64,000 bases of DNA from contig CP092864.1 in assembly GCA_030710605.1 (NCBI GenBank), positions 145,017,261 to 145,081,260 on the forward strand, written 5' to 3'. Positions 52,691 to 62,199 of this stretch are shown here, piece after piece. The stretch is from Cordylochernes scorpioides. Taxonomy: Eukaryota; Arthropoda; Arachnida; Pseudoscorpiones; Chernetidae. The notes below the pieces were generated by a model. The model was not told where the DNA came from. It worked only from the letters and a program-made list of their open reading frames with translations, and did not search any database. Made by a program: the position numbers and the translations under genes. Numbering within the stretch: the stretch's first letter is position 1; every line of letters begins with the position of its first letter.

Positions 52691-52724
<34 letters not shown>
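52691..52724. repeat. (TA)n microsatellite
   Basis: About 17 TA units at the gypsy insertion point. A shorter TA run also flanks the other side (46488-46503). Confidence 0.9.
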
Positions 52725-52728
<4 letters not shown>

Positions 52729-52830
52729 GAAAAAGGCATCTCCTTATCGTGCAATTGATATTTATTCCGATAGATGGCGACAGCCATCAGCAACTTTCAG
52801 TTGCACGATAAGGAGATGCCTTTTTCTTAA
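52725..52830. mobile_element. Hairpin MITE
   Basis: 30-bp arms 52725-52754 and 52801-52830 (TTAAGAAAAAGGCATCTCC and TTATCGTGCAA, inverse on the right) around a 46-bp loop containing GATGGCGACAGCCATCAGC. Partial copies at 25630-25735 and 63345-63400. Confidence 0.75.
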
Positions 52831-52942
52831 TTTATGCACCTTATCCCAGTACAATGTTACATTTGTACTATTTTTTCATATATATATATATATATATGAA
52901 AACATTAGAAAAAATAAAAGATAAGTGGGTCAGGTGTTGATA

Positions 52943-54037
52943 TCTATCTATATATATAAAAATGAATGTTTGTATGTCTGTTTGTCTGTATGTCCGGTAT
53001 ACAAATTCGCAGTAGTTCACTAATTCAAACCAAAATTTCCATACATAGGTAAAATAATACGGGGAAGACGATAGGCTATTTTAAAAAATATATAAATCAA
53101 TTATTAAAACTATATATTCAAATTATTCAACTTAGCTCACAAACAGCGCCCTCTAGAACGCGTGGGGATCTGACGGCGGCGCGCGCCCATTGGCTGCTTT
53201 ATACTCTTTACTTTTGTTTAGCTTTTAAATAACATATTTTTTCTCTACTTTGCCTATTTTTATTACTGTTTTATACTATTTTCTTTTGTTTAGCTTTTAG
53301 AGATCTGAGATGCCTCCCAAGAAACGCAAACCTATTGGAAAAGTCCTACCAGTAGTGAGTAAAAAAAGAAATGTGCGAAGTGCTGAGACTGCTGTGCAAC
53401 GTGAGCATCGTCTTAGGATTAATCGAGAAAGGGCCAGTACTTCGAGAGCGGCGGAATCCGTGGGACAGCGTGAGAACAGGCTTCAACAAGATAGAGACAG
53501 GGCCAGTACCTCAAGAGCGGCGGAATCCGTGGGACAGCGTGAGAACAGGCTTCGGCAAAATAGAAACAGGGTCAGTACTTCGAGAGCGGCAGAAACCCCA
53601 CAAGAACATACGGCCAGGATTCTGAATGTCAGGGAAAGAACTTTGGCCTCACGAAACTCGCGTGATAGACTTTCCAATTCACTTTTAGAAGGTTTTAATT
53701 ATGATTCGTGCAAAAATTACGAACAACACCCAATGATATTGCTGTATCATCTTTGATTATCAGATACAAAATTATAACGGGAAAAATTCCAAAAAGCAGA
53801 GACCACGGGTGAAACCAGTTCATTATTTTGTATGCAGGAACAAAATTCTAACAGAAAAACATTCATTCGAGCAGAAAACAAAAGCCAGATCATCTTTCTA
53901 TAAAAATATCGCTTCTCAGACACAAAGTTTGGAGCGGTACGTTTCACAAGAGTGACATCCACGGCGCCAATTTATAATTGTAACGAATAGTATTTGAATA
54001 GGGTAAAACCCGGGCGTTGCCCGGGTCATTCGGCTAG
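52943..54037 (+). mobile_element. Short Helitron
   Basis: The 5' end TCTATCTATATATATAAAAA follows an A, and the 3' end CTAG (54034-54037) precedes a T, matching A/T target insertion. Eight bases before CTAG lies a GC hairpin, CCCGGGC-GTT-GCCCGGG (54009-54025). These are the hallmarks of Helitrons, which move by rolling-circle replication. It encodes only a fragment of the Rep/helicase protein and is therefore non-autonomous. A second 3' end lies at 61373-61620. Confidence 0.88.
53310..53756 (+). CDS. N-terminal basic repeat segment of a Helitron Rep/helicase protein
   Basis: 148 aa. After MPPKKRKPIGKVLPV come three to four near repeats of about 23 residues (QRENRLQQDRDRASTSRAAE and variants), then TARILNVRERTLASRNSRD. 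Arthropod Helitron proteins start with this kind of Arg/Glu-rich repeat region, probably helical and nucleic-acid binding, before the Rep (HUH) and helicase domains. Here the frame ends soon after NYDSCKNYEQHPMI, with both enzymatic domains deleted. Whether the short frame is translated is unknown. Repeat unit copies at the DNA level are nearly identical (about 53445 and 53512). Confidence 0.78.
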   Translation: MPPKKRKPIGKVLPVVSKKRNVRSAETAVQREHRLRINRERASTSRAAESVGQRENRLQQDRDRASTSRAAESVGQRENRLRQNRNRVSTSRAAETPQEHTARILNVRERTLASRNSRDRLSNSLLEGFNYDSCKNYEQHPMILLYHL

Positions 54038-54170
54038 TTAAAAATAAAGAAAGCATCTCCTGACCACGAGCACATACGCTTTACAGAAGGCAGAGCGCTA
54101 TCTGGTGGAACAGAAATCAACTAAACATTTATTTAGCCTGTTCTCAGATATTTGGCAATTTTTCATATAT
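54038..54170 (-). mobile_element. Family 2 element without its ribozyme end
   Basis: AATAAAGAAAGCATCTCCTG, GGCAGAGCGCTATCTGGTGG, TTAGCCTGTTCTCAGATATT. It starts directly at the Helitron 3' end and stops before the hammerhead. Confidence 0.7.
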
Positions 54171-54189
54171 ACATATATTTACAAATTCT

Positions 54190-54300
54190 ATTTTTGCAAG
54201 TGTTTACGAACTTTTGGGACAACCTTGTGATGTAAAAACATAAGAATGAGATCTAATAATTTCAATTTTTATCAGACAGAGTGTTTTTTTTGCAACTAGA
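54190..54300 (+). repeat. Dispersed repeat shared with 46000-46150
   Basis: GTTTACGAACTTTTGGGACA, CATAAGAATGAGATCTAATA. After it, 54301-54660 holds no recognisable gene; a 68-aa minus-strand frame at 54375-54581 has no known motif. Confidence 0.55.
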
Positions 54301-54660
54301 AAGAAAGAAACAAGATGTTAACAATCTTGAAAACAGAACATGGTATTTAACTATAAAGCATTTCAATAAATTGCTTATAAAGATGTTATAACGGTATCGA
54401 CACCAAACCTATTTAATCTGAAGTGGAGCGAAGGAAAATCGATCTGCTCTAAGGAACAGTGGACCTTTCGATCTGGGCGACCTCTATGGCAACCTCTGAC
54501 CTTATATTGCCCTCCCATGTCAATAGATTTATAGAACTTTTCGTAATAGAACAGTACATCTGTTAGCTTTCTGGGTCTCATAACTGATGGTTAGTTTGTG
54601 GCTTGGATTTCAATCCTGATACTGAACATTTATAATTATTGCATTTTTATATTGCATTCA

Positions 54661-56742
54661 CACTCATGGAAAAAAACTTAAAGAAGAGGGAAGTTTTTGT
54701 TCACATTTGATTATCTCGTGTTTCTTCAATAAAGGTCACTGTGTATCAAATATCTTTCAGTGATATTATATGAATTCCGATGTAAAACAACAACACTGCG
54801 TAATTAAAACCACCGGTCTTATACAGATTCACCACAGGAAGAAAGGAATCATAGATGGAGCTCCTGTACTCCAGGCAGAGCAGCACCCAATAACAGCCTG
54901 AATCCCGATATACAACAACAACATAGCCTAATTAAAACCACCGGTCTTATACAGATTCACCACAGAAAGAAAGGAAGTATAGATGGAGCTCCTGTACTCC
55001 AGGCAGAGCAGCACCCAATAACAGTCTGAATCCCGATATACAACAATAACATAGCCTAATTAAAACCACCGGTCTTATACAGATTCACCACAGGAAGAAA
55101 GGAAGTATAGATGGAGCTCCAATACTCCAGGAAGCGCAGCACCCAACAATAGCCTGAATCCCGATATACAACAACAACATAATCTAATTAAAACCACCGG
55201 TCTTATACAGATTCACCACAGGAAGAAAGGAAGTATAGATGGAGCTCCTCTACTCCAGGAAGCGCAGCACCCAACAATAGCCTGAATCCCGATATACAAC
55301 AACAACATAACCTAATTAAAACCACCGGTTTTATACAGATTCACCACAGGAAGAAAGGAAGTATAGATGGAGCTCCTCTACTCCAGGCAGAGCAGCACTC
55401 AACAATAGCCTGAAACCCGATATACAACAACAACATAGCCTTATTAAAACCACCGGTCTTATACAGATTCACCACAGGAAGAAAGGAAGTATAGATGGAG
55501 CTCCTCTACTCCAGGCAGAGCAGCACTCAACAATAGCCTGAATCCCGATATACAACAACAACATAGCCTTATTAAAACCACCGGTCTTATACAGATTCAC
55601 CACAGGAAGAAAGGAAGTATAGATGGAGCTCCTCTACTCCAGGCAGAGCAGCACTCAACAATAGCCTGAATCCCGATATACAACAACAACATAGCCTTAT
55701 TAAAACCACCGGTCTTATACAGATTCACCACAGGAAGAAAGGAAGTATAGATGGAGCTCCTCTACTCCAGGCAGAGCAGCACTCAACAATAGCCTGAATC
55801 CCGATATACAACAACAACATAGCCTTATTAAAACCACCGGTCTTATACAGATTCACCACAGGAAGAAAGGAAGTATAGATGGAGCTCCTCTACTCCAGGC
55901 AGAGCAGCACTCAACAATAGCCTGAATCCCGATATACAACAACAACATAGCCTTATTAAAACCACCGGTCTTATACAGATTCACCACAGGAAGAAAGGAA
56001 GTATAGATGGAGCTCCTCTACTCCAGGAAGCGCAGCACCCAACAATAGCCTGAATCCCGATATACAACAACAACATAGCCTTATTAAAACCACCGGTCTT
56101 ATACAGATTCACCACAGGAAGAAAGGAAGTATAGATGGAGCTCCTCTACTCCAGGCAGAGCAGCACTCAACAATAGCCTGAATCCCGATATACAACAACA
56201 ACATAGCCTTATTAAAACCACCGGTCTTATACAGATTCACCACAGGAAGAAAGGAAGTATAGATGGAGCTCCTCTACTCCAGGCAGAGCAGCACTCAACA
56301 ATAGCCTGAATCCCGATATACAACAACAACATAGCCTTATTAAAACCACCGGTCTTATACAGATTCACCACAGGAAGAAAGGAAGTATAGATGGAGCTCC
56401 TCTACTCCAGGCAGAGCAGCACTCAACAATAGCCTGAATCCCGATATACAACAACAACATAGCCTTATTAAAACCACCGGTCTTATACAGATTCACCACA
56501 GGAAGAAAGGAAGTATAGATGGAGCTCCTCTACTCCAGGCAGAGCAGCACTCAACAATAGCCTGAATCCCGATATACAACAACAACATAGCCTTATTAAA
56601 ACCACCGGTCTTATACAGATTCACCACAGGAAGAAAGGAAGTATAGATGGAACTCCTGTACCCCAGGAAGCGCAGCACCCAACAGCCTGAATCCCGATAT
56701 ACATGATAAAAGTATAACCTTCTTACGTTTTGTCCATTAGTG
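54661..56742. mobile_element. MITE of the 75-bp-repeat family carrying a different inner array
   Basis: The left end CACTCATGGAAAAAAACTTA and right end ACGTTTTGTCCATTAGTG are the inverted termini of the family seen at 57445-57800. Next to the left end is the family's unique segment in reverse (TCAATAAAGGTCACTGTG near 54735). The inside is filled by the 128-bp array. TA follows the right end; the left target base pair is not preserved. Confidence 0.75.
54780..56690 (+). repeat. 128-bp tandem array (about 15 copies)
   Basis: Unit: ATTAAAACCACCGGTCTTAT, ACAGATTCACCACAGGAAGA, AAGGAAGTATAGATGGAGCT, CCTCTACTCCAGGCAGAGCA, GCACTCAACAATAGCC, TGAATCCCGATATACAACAA. Spacing is exactly 128 bp for the copies checked (54809, 54937, 55065). 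The CTGAATCCCGATATACA part equals a piece of the 75-bp unit, so the array probably arose inside that family. Central copies are almost identical. Confidence 0.95.
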
Positions 56743-56811
56743 TATTTTGGACAGTCACACTCAACAAAATGCACATACACATGAACTATAAACCTTCTTA
56801 CTTGATTTATA

Positions 56812-57088
56812 ATGTTATAAAGTAAATAAAGCTTCCAAGGTTATGTTTCTTGTGCAACTTTTTATTTTCAAGTTTCGGACTTGTCAGTCCTTCAACAGGA
56901 TTATCACGTTAACAACTTAATAATTAATACAATTTATATACAAAAAATATAATGTATATATAAAAATTTTATTAATTATTAAGTTGTTAACATGATAATC
57001 CCGTTGAAGGACTGACAAGTCCGAAAGCTTGAAAATAAAAGGTTAAACAAGAAACTTAACCCTGGGGGGAAGCTTTATTTATTTTATA
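56812..57088. mobile_element. Foldback element with arms of about 125 bp
   Basis: Left arm TTATTTTCAAGTTTCGGACT, TGTCAGTCCTTCAACAGGAT, right arm the inverse (GTTGAAGGACTGACAAGTCC, GAAAGCTTGAAAATAAAAGG). Each arm contains the boxes CTGACAA and CGAAA but no room for a stem II, so it is at most a ribozyme relict. The outer edges contain AATAAAGCTTCC. Confidence 0.65.
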
Positions 57089-57442
57089 ATAACACATGAA
57101 CTATGTTCACGGTAAACTTCAATTGATAGAATGATGGAAATTTGATGTTTTATTTACTTAAAAAGAGATTAAGTTCGAATATTAAAAGACAGAAAAAAAA
57201 GCTTTAATCAGAAATATAAAATATTTAAAATATAAAAGAATAATTTATCAGTGAAAATTTTGAAACAAGAGTTTATTTATTATTTAAAATGGCAAGCTTT
57301 CAAACATTATCTCATCATAAACTGAAACTTAAAAGCTTGCCATATTTTGAAACTAATATATATATTCTTCTCTTGTTCCTTAATCTTGATAAATTGTGGC
57401 TTTATTAGCTAGTATCACGGTATTTTCTAATTGAAAGACAAA
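57089..57442. other. No gene seen
   Basis: AT-rich. Contains a small inverted repeat (ATGGCAAGCTTTCAAACATT against AAAAGCTTGCCATATTTTG) near 57290-57350. Confidence 0.5.
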
Positions 57443-57444
57443 TA

Positions 57445-57800
57445 CACTCATGGGCAGTACTTAAGGAAGTTTTACTTTTTAGCATGTATATCGGGATTCA
57501 GACAATAACTCTGAAATATACACTCATGGACAAAACTTAAGGAAGTTGTACCTTTTAGCATGTGTATCAGGATTCAGACAATAACTCTGAAAGATACACT
57601 CAGGTACAGTACTTAAGGAAGTTGTACCTTTTAGCATGTATATCGGGATTCAGATAATAACTCTGAAAGACATTACAGTGACCTTTATCGAAGACACACG
57701 AGATAACCATGTGTGAACAAAATTGACTCTGTCTCCTTCCAAATAGAGAGACGACTGGAGACATCAAACTTTACACTTCCTTAAGTTTTGTCTATGAGTG
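57445..57800. mobile_element. Tc1-like MITE, founder type of the 75-bp repeat family
   Basis: 356 bp. Left end CACTCATGGGCAGTACTTAA, right end CTTAAGTTTTGTCTATGAGTG-like inverse, flanked by TA on both sides (57443-57444, 57801-57802). The left half is three tandem 75-bp units, each starting with the terminal sequence; the right half is the unique segment. No transposase. The TIR length and the TA duplication place it in the Tc1/mariner superfamily. Confidence 0.8.
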
Positions 57801-57842
57801 TATCTGCTATGTTTGAAAGTGTAAAACCTGGTTAATTTCTTT

Positions 57843-58150
57843 TTGCTTATCCCTAGTACACGTGGTACAGGCCATGATAATCATGGTGGCTACCCACCAA
57901 GTAGGCGACTGCTTTTACTGTAAGTGCACCACATGTCTACACATGTGAAAAGGAGTTCAACTTTGCACTTAAAAATGTACCCGAGTCCGTTTAGTTACTT
58001 GCACTCGCAGGTGGGGTTAGACCTTTCCAAGAATAGGTAGCCATTGAGCTTTTTTTTTTTAATAAAAAAAAAGTGCCCAATGCGGGAAATGAACCAGGTA
58101 GTAGCGGTCGAAAAGCAAAGGTTTAGACCATCCTTCCAACTACCCCCCAA
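57843..58150 (-). mobile_element. SINE family 2, near full-length
   Basis: Minus strand: head GTTGGAAGGATGGTCTAAAC, CTACTACCTGGTTCATTTCC (degenerate box B), A-rich linker, body CTAACCCCACCTGCGAGTG, tail ACCATGATTATCATGGCC, GTACTAGGGATAAGCAAAAA. Confidence 0.72.
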
Positions 58151-58417
58151 ACCTGGTTAATATCTTTGCTCAGTGTCACCTGACTTCTGGTCTAATTTTA
58201 TATACATCTTGAATTCTTCTGATATTTTTATAAACTTGTTTTGTATTGGCCCATACCTGTACACGCAGAGAAATATTCAATCTTCGATATATATGAATAT
58301 TTTTTATATTCCCAAAATACTGAAATTTATTGTATCGTGTTTTAATCTCTTAATTATTAGAAAAGATAAATTATATAAATTTTATTAGTCATCATAACAT
58401 ACACTCATATTTTTTTT

Positions 58418-58611
58418 AATTAAAAAGGCATATATTGGATCAAAATATCACTTATTTTACCAATATTTCAGTTGGCTGAACGCCAACCTTTATCAAGGTG
58501 TTATAACACACACTTTAAAATGTTATAATACCTTGATAAAGGTTGGCGTTCAGCCAACTGAAATATTGGTAAAATAAGTGATATTTTGATCCAATATATG
58601 CCTTTTTAATT
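58418..58611. mobile_element. 194-bp near-perfect palindrome with hammerhead-like arms
   Basis: Arms of 91 bp (58418-58508 and 58521-58611) with about one mismatch around a 12-bp spacer. Each arm holds TACC, TTGATAA, AGGTTGGC-GTTCA-GCCAACT, GAAA, TAT, T, GGTA: the order and pairing of a hammerhead (UACC/GGUA stem I, strong stem II), but with two core changes (C to U and G to A in CUGANGA). No protein. Confidence 0.7.
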
Positions 58612-58664
58612 AAAGATTTATTTATGGATTGCTCTATTTTCAAAATACACTCATATATATTAAA

Positions 58665-58870
58665 GACAAAGAAGGCATATCCTGACCACAAGCATATGTG
58701 CTTTACAGAAGGCAGAACGCCATCTAGTGGAACAGAAATCAACTAAATGTTGATTTAGCCTGTTCCCTGATATTTGGCCAACCCATTTTTCTTGATAAAT
58801 CAAGAAAAGCAATACACGAACGCGTTTCGCGCTGTTGGCGCTCATCAGCGTGGAGCAGGCTGTACCACTG
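58665..58870 (-). mobile_element. Hammerhead-bearing element, family 2
   Basis: AAAGAAGGCATATCCTGACC, CAGAACGCCATCTAGTGG, TTAGCCTGTTCCCTGATATT, TTCTTGATAAATCAAGAAAA (itself palindromic), ribozyme at the right end. Same limits as 43905-44110. Confidence 0.78.
58808..58861 (-). ncRNA. Type I hammerhead ribozyme (family 2), complete core
   Basis: Minus strand: AGC, loop, CACG, core CUGAUGA, perfect stem-loop II GCGC-CAACA-GCGC, GAAA, palindromic stem III ACGCGU, cleavage-site U, CGUG, loop, GCU. Stem I is CACG/CGUG plus AGC/GCU. Predicted cut between plus positions 58819 and 58818. Stem III has no loop and can form only in a dimer or as two pairs with a GC loop. Confidence 0.8.
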
Positions 58871-59099
58871 TGATAAAAAAATCTTTTTGGACCCAGAAAG
58901 CTTCTTGAGAAACAAAAAATGAGTATCTAAGGCCAAACTTGCGTAAATAGGCTTAACATGTGGAAAAATAATAGTATTTTTTATATAGAAATAATATTTT
59001 TTATTATATGTAAATATATATCAAATTTAATTCGTTCCTTTTTTTTTTTTTTTAAATGATTGAACTTTTTAGGTATGTCGAAATTTGTAATTTTTAAAA

Positions 59100-59165
59100 A
59101 CAGCACGAAACGCGTTCGTGGATGGCTTTTCTTGATTTATCAAGAAAATGGGTTGACCAAATATC
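59100..59165 (+). mobile_element. Family 2 fragment (3' half of ribozyme plus neighbour)
   Basis: ACGAAACGCGTTCGTGGATG, GCTTTTCTTGATTTATCAAG, AAAATGGGTTGACC. The CUGAUGA half is absent. The fragment begins near the family's predicted cleavage region but includes bases upstream of the cut. Confidence 0.65.
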
Positions 59166-60163
59166 AGGGAACAGTCAAATATCAGGCAGTGTTAAACTAT
59201 TTCAGAAGAACGTAAAAAGCCCGAAAGATAGAGATAATAAAATTATTTCCAAGAAATTTATCTCTGAATATATTTCAGAAAATAATATAGCAAACGAAAT
59301 TATAATTTTCGAAAACTCTAATTAACCAAATTTATTACCAAAAGAATAAAAATATTGAACATTTAATAATATAGAAAACATATTAAACACGCCTATTAAT
59401 TATAGTTTGAAACATAGTTTGAAAATCCTATTATAGAACAAAAAATAATATCCAAAAGTATAAAATATTGAACATAAAATTATATATATAAAAAAAAAAC
59501 ATATAATAAACGATCATTAATTATAAAGTTTGAAACATTGTTTAAACATACCATTATAAAACAATAGTGTTTGATCTCCTAGGTAACTAATATGTTTAAT
59601 TTTAAGAAAATAAATATTTGTGGAAAACAAACTTTTTAATAATAAAAAAGATAAATTTTGCTAGAGGAAGGGGAGCCAATAAGAAGTTACATTTCCTGCC
59701 ACTAGAGGGAGTTACTATCTCACAGATCAATAGGTAACCCCCCTTCTTCCCCCAAATGGAATGCCTTTCCTCCAATATTAGTTTTTGTTCCTTTTTTTTT
59801 TTTTCGTCTGCAGGGCAAAAATTAGCTTACATTTTAATCTACCATCAATTGAGAGCCCCTGTTTAAATATAATCGCCATTTTTAGGCCTTTTTTTTTTTA
59901 GATAAATGATTTTTTTTTCTAGAAGTTAATACGTTTAAAAATTATGTTTAAGTATGGGCTATGTACAAAGGTATTAATATATTGAATTTTCATTTTTTTA
60001 AATGTATATTAAATTTTAAATAGTATATTATTACCATAACTGTTTTGTTTTCTAGATAACCGTATGCTATATTCTATAAGTTATTTTATTTGATTCATTC
60101 TATATTTAAATGTAAATATGCAAATATGATATTTATAAAGCTCTATTTATTATTTATTTTTTA
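59166..60163. other. No gene; very AT-rich
   Basis: Two loosely repeated stretches (GAACATTTAATAATATAG and GAACATAAAATTATATAT, each with GTTTGAAACATAGTTTG-like text) at about 59350-59420 and 59465-59560. Homopolymer T runs. Nothing coding. Confidence 0.5.
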
Positions 60164-60240
60164 GGTTTGGTAGAGCATTGGTTCAAACAGACGAATTTAG
60201 ACAATGACGTCCCGGGTTCGAATTTCGATTTGGTCACTTT
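60164..60240 (+). mobile_element. tRNA-like SINE head, family 3
   Basis: TGGTAGAGCATTGG (box A-like, 60168-60181) and CGGGTTCGAATTTCG (box B) at the spacing of a tRNA, followed by TTTGGTCACTTTATTATTAT and T-rich sequence. The acceptor arms do not pair well. Single copy in the window. Confidence 0.5.
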
Positions 60241-60464
60241 ATTATTATTTTTTTTTTTGAAGATATTTGCTTCAGTAGGAATTCTCATTATTACTAAATG
60301 CTAAAGTCCAAACAGGGTAACCAAAAAAGGCTTAGGTAGCTAAGTGTAAAAGTCGAACTGCTTTCTGTTGGATAGTATTTTCAAATATTTTTTATTCATT
60401 TAACTATTATATTCTGTGGATTAATAATCTGTGGTGTTGAGTTTATGTATATTAGTGGCTCATC

Positions 60465-60640
60465 AGAGGTGAAAACCGCTGGAAGGGTTCACCACTGATG
60501 AGCCAGGCCTTCCCATTAATTTTTCCATTGCAGTAAGGGCAGTAGAAATTGTTTACTTTTTAAAAGAATCATACGCGTCTATAATAGTTTCAAATTTTAA
60601 ACAACAGATGGTGCGCTAATGTATCATAGTAGAAGTTTGT
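60465..60640 (+). mobile_element. Foldback MITE family F, one-arm copy with a short inverted stub
   Basis: GGCTCATCAGAGGTG at the left is the stub of the lost arm; GAAAACCGCTGGAAGGGTTC, ACCACTGATGAGCCAGGCC, TTGCAGTAAGGGCAGTAG, and the end CATACGCGTCTATAATAG follow. Flank ACAGATGGTGCGCTAATGTA is shared with other copies. Confidence 0.75.
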
Positions 60641-60807
60641 TTTATGGGTAAAATAAACATTCTGCGCTTATTAGGTGCGATATTAGGTGCGATATTGAAA
60701 TATTTACGTCTAATAAAGAGGAAACAAACAAAAACACCAAACAAATTAAAACTTAGAATTAAATATTTACAAATTTAAATGTATTATCCTATAGAGTTCA
60801 TATAATT

Positions 60808-61125
60808 AATAGCGACCCTTCAAATTGCTACTTCTGCAATGTTGGAATCCAAGACAATTTGGTCCATTATCTATTCCATTGTCCATTTCTACAGGAAAAG
60901 AGACAGGAAATTCACGAAATTTCGAGGCTAACTCACTATAATAAACAACATGTATATAAAATTTTTACTACTCTCCTTCTGGATAAAACATTTGTTTATA
61001 AATATTTAAAATTTTTCAAGATGATTGATAAAATGAGGGAAGAAGTGCTCAACTCCACAGACAACGGCTGCTTGCCCCCCCTCCCCTCTAAATTGCTTTT
61101 CCTCCTCACTCATGTACATATATAA
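60808..61125 (+). pseudogene. LINE 3'-end fragment (C-terminal finger), plus strand
   Basis: The frame reads NCYFCNVGIQDNLVHYLFHC followed by PFLQEKRQEI: a CCHC finger C-x2-C...H-x4-C as at the end of R1/I-type ORF2. It ends at a stop near 61125. RT is absent through 5' truncation. It meets the opposite-strand LINE end that follows almost without a gap. Confidence 0.75.
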
Positions 61126-61129
61126 CCTT

Positions 61130-61325
61130 TTAGGGGATTCCCCTTGTAAGACAATAGTGCCTTAATAGAGGTTTTGTTGTCGTTGAGTTCATAAAATTTA
61201 TATAGACAAAGTGGCTGAGGTAAAAGAGTTAGATAATTTAGATCAGGGAACAAACGATGTCTCACTTCTGTAAAGTTCGGACAGTCGTAGATGAGATGAA
61301 GAGCAGTTTGTTCAGTATAAAGATA
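61130..61325 (-). pseudogene. LINE 3'-end fragment (C-terminal finger), minus strand
   Basis: Minus strand reads YTEQTALHLIYDCPNFTEVR, HRLFPDLNYLTLLPQPLC and KTSIKALLSYKGNPLKGY. TALHLIYDCPNF is the second half (H-x4-C) of the same type of finger. The two fragments point at each other and come from different LINE families. Confidence 0.7.
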
Positions 61326-61372
61326 TAAGGCGTTTTGTGTGCGTGTGTGTTGCTTTATATTTATATTATCAA

Positions 61373-61620
61373 CTAGCCGAATGACCCGGGAAACGCCCGG
61401 GTTTTACCCGATTAAATGTTTTATTAAAATACTATTCTTTACAATTATAAATTGGCGTCGTGGATGGCACTCTTTTGAAACGTCCCGCTTCAACCTTTGT
61501 GTGTTTTTAAAATACAAAAATAAATATGTAAATTTTCACAACGATATTTGAAAATTGTATTATTTAGATTTTTTTGTATGCATATATTTAAAATCTGATA
61601 TATACATAAAATGATATGAT
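61373..61620 (-). mobile_element. Helitron 3' end
   Basis: Minus strand ends ...GGTCATTCGGCTAG, followed by T, after a GC hairpin (CCCGGGCGTTTCCCGGG). Upstream text (GACGCCAATTTATAATTGTA) matches the Helitron at 52943-54037. The 5' end is not identifiable. Up to about 61800 a GC-rich stretch (CCTATTGGCTCGCTTCG) resembles the start of that Helitron, so the copy may be longer. Confidence 0.75.
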
Positions 61621-61934
61621 AATGATAGCAAGTGATTTCTTGTTCCTATCCTGTCATTACGTCACTCAAGGTCACCGTCGCGCCACGTGGTGGCGCAGCA
61701 AACGGTGACACCTGAATGGCGCTCTCCTATTGGCTCGCTTCGATCACGCCACCAAAAGCAAACGGTGACAGAACGCATGACGCTGATAACTGTATATAGA
61801 ATATCTAGGTAAGCTGAAACCCCACCGATATCAAAAGTTATGAATTCTACAATACTCCGTTTACTACTCTAACACACCCAAATCTCTGAACATTGAAAAT
61901 CAGAAGAGCATATTCTGAAACTAGAATACAAATA
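61621..61934. other. No gene; GC-rich stretch, possibly part of the Helitron
   Basis: Contains AGCAAACGGTGACA twice (about 61698 and 61756) and CGCGCCACGTGGTGGCGC, a perfect-looking small palindrome. Confidence 0.4.
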
Positions 61935-62165
61935 TGCTTGAATATATTACGATGCACTAGCGCGCCATCTGTTATCAAATTACGAAACTATTTTAGACGC
62001 GTAATATTCTTTTTAAAATAAAACAATTTCTCCCAGTTGTGAAGGTTCACCACTGATGAGCCAGGCCCTCCCATTAATTTTTCCATTGCAGTAAGGGCAG
62101 TAGAAATTATTTTAAAAAGAAATATTACGCGTCTATAATAGTTTCGTAATTTGATGCTTGAATAT
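61935..62165 (+). mobile_element. Foldback MITE family F, one-arm copy with inverted ends
   Basis: Flank GATGCACTAGCGCGCCATCT, ends TTAGACGCGTAATATTC and the inverse AATATTACGCGTCTATAATA; interior ACCACTGATGAGCCAGGCCC. The CGAAACC box is missing here. Confidence 0.75.
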
Positions 62166-62199
62166 GCTTATAAAAAGATGATTGACCGTATTAAAATAT

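Noticed and set aside
56812..57088. Hammerhead in the foldback arms (CTGACAA ... CGAAAC)
   Set aside because: There are only four bases between the boxes, so stem II cannot form; kept only as a possible relict.
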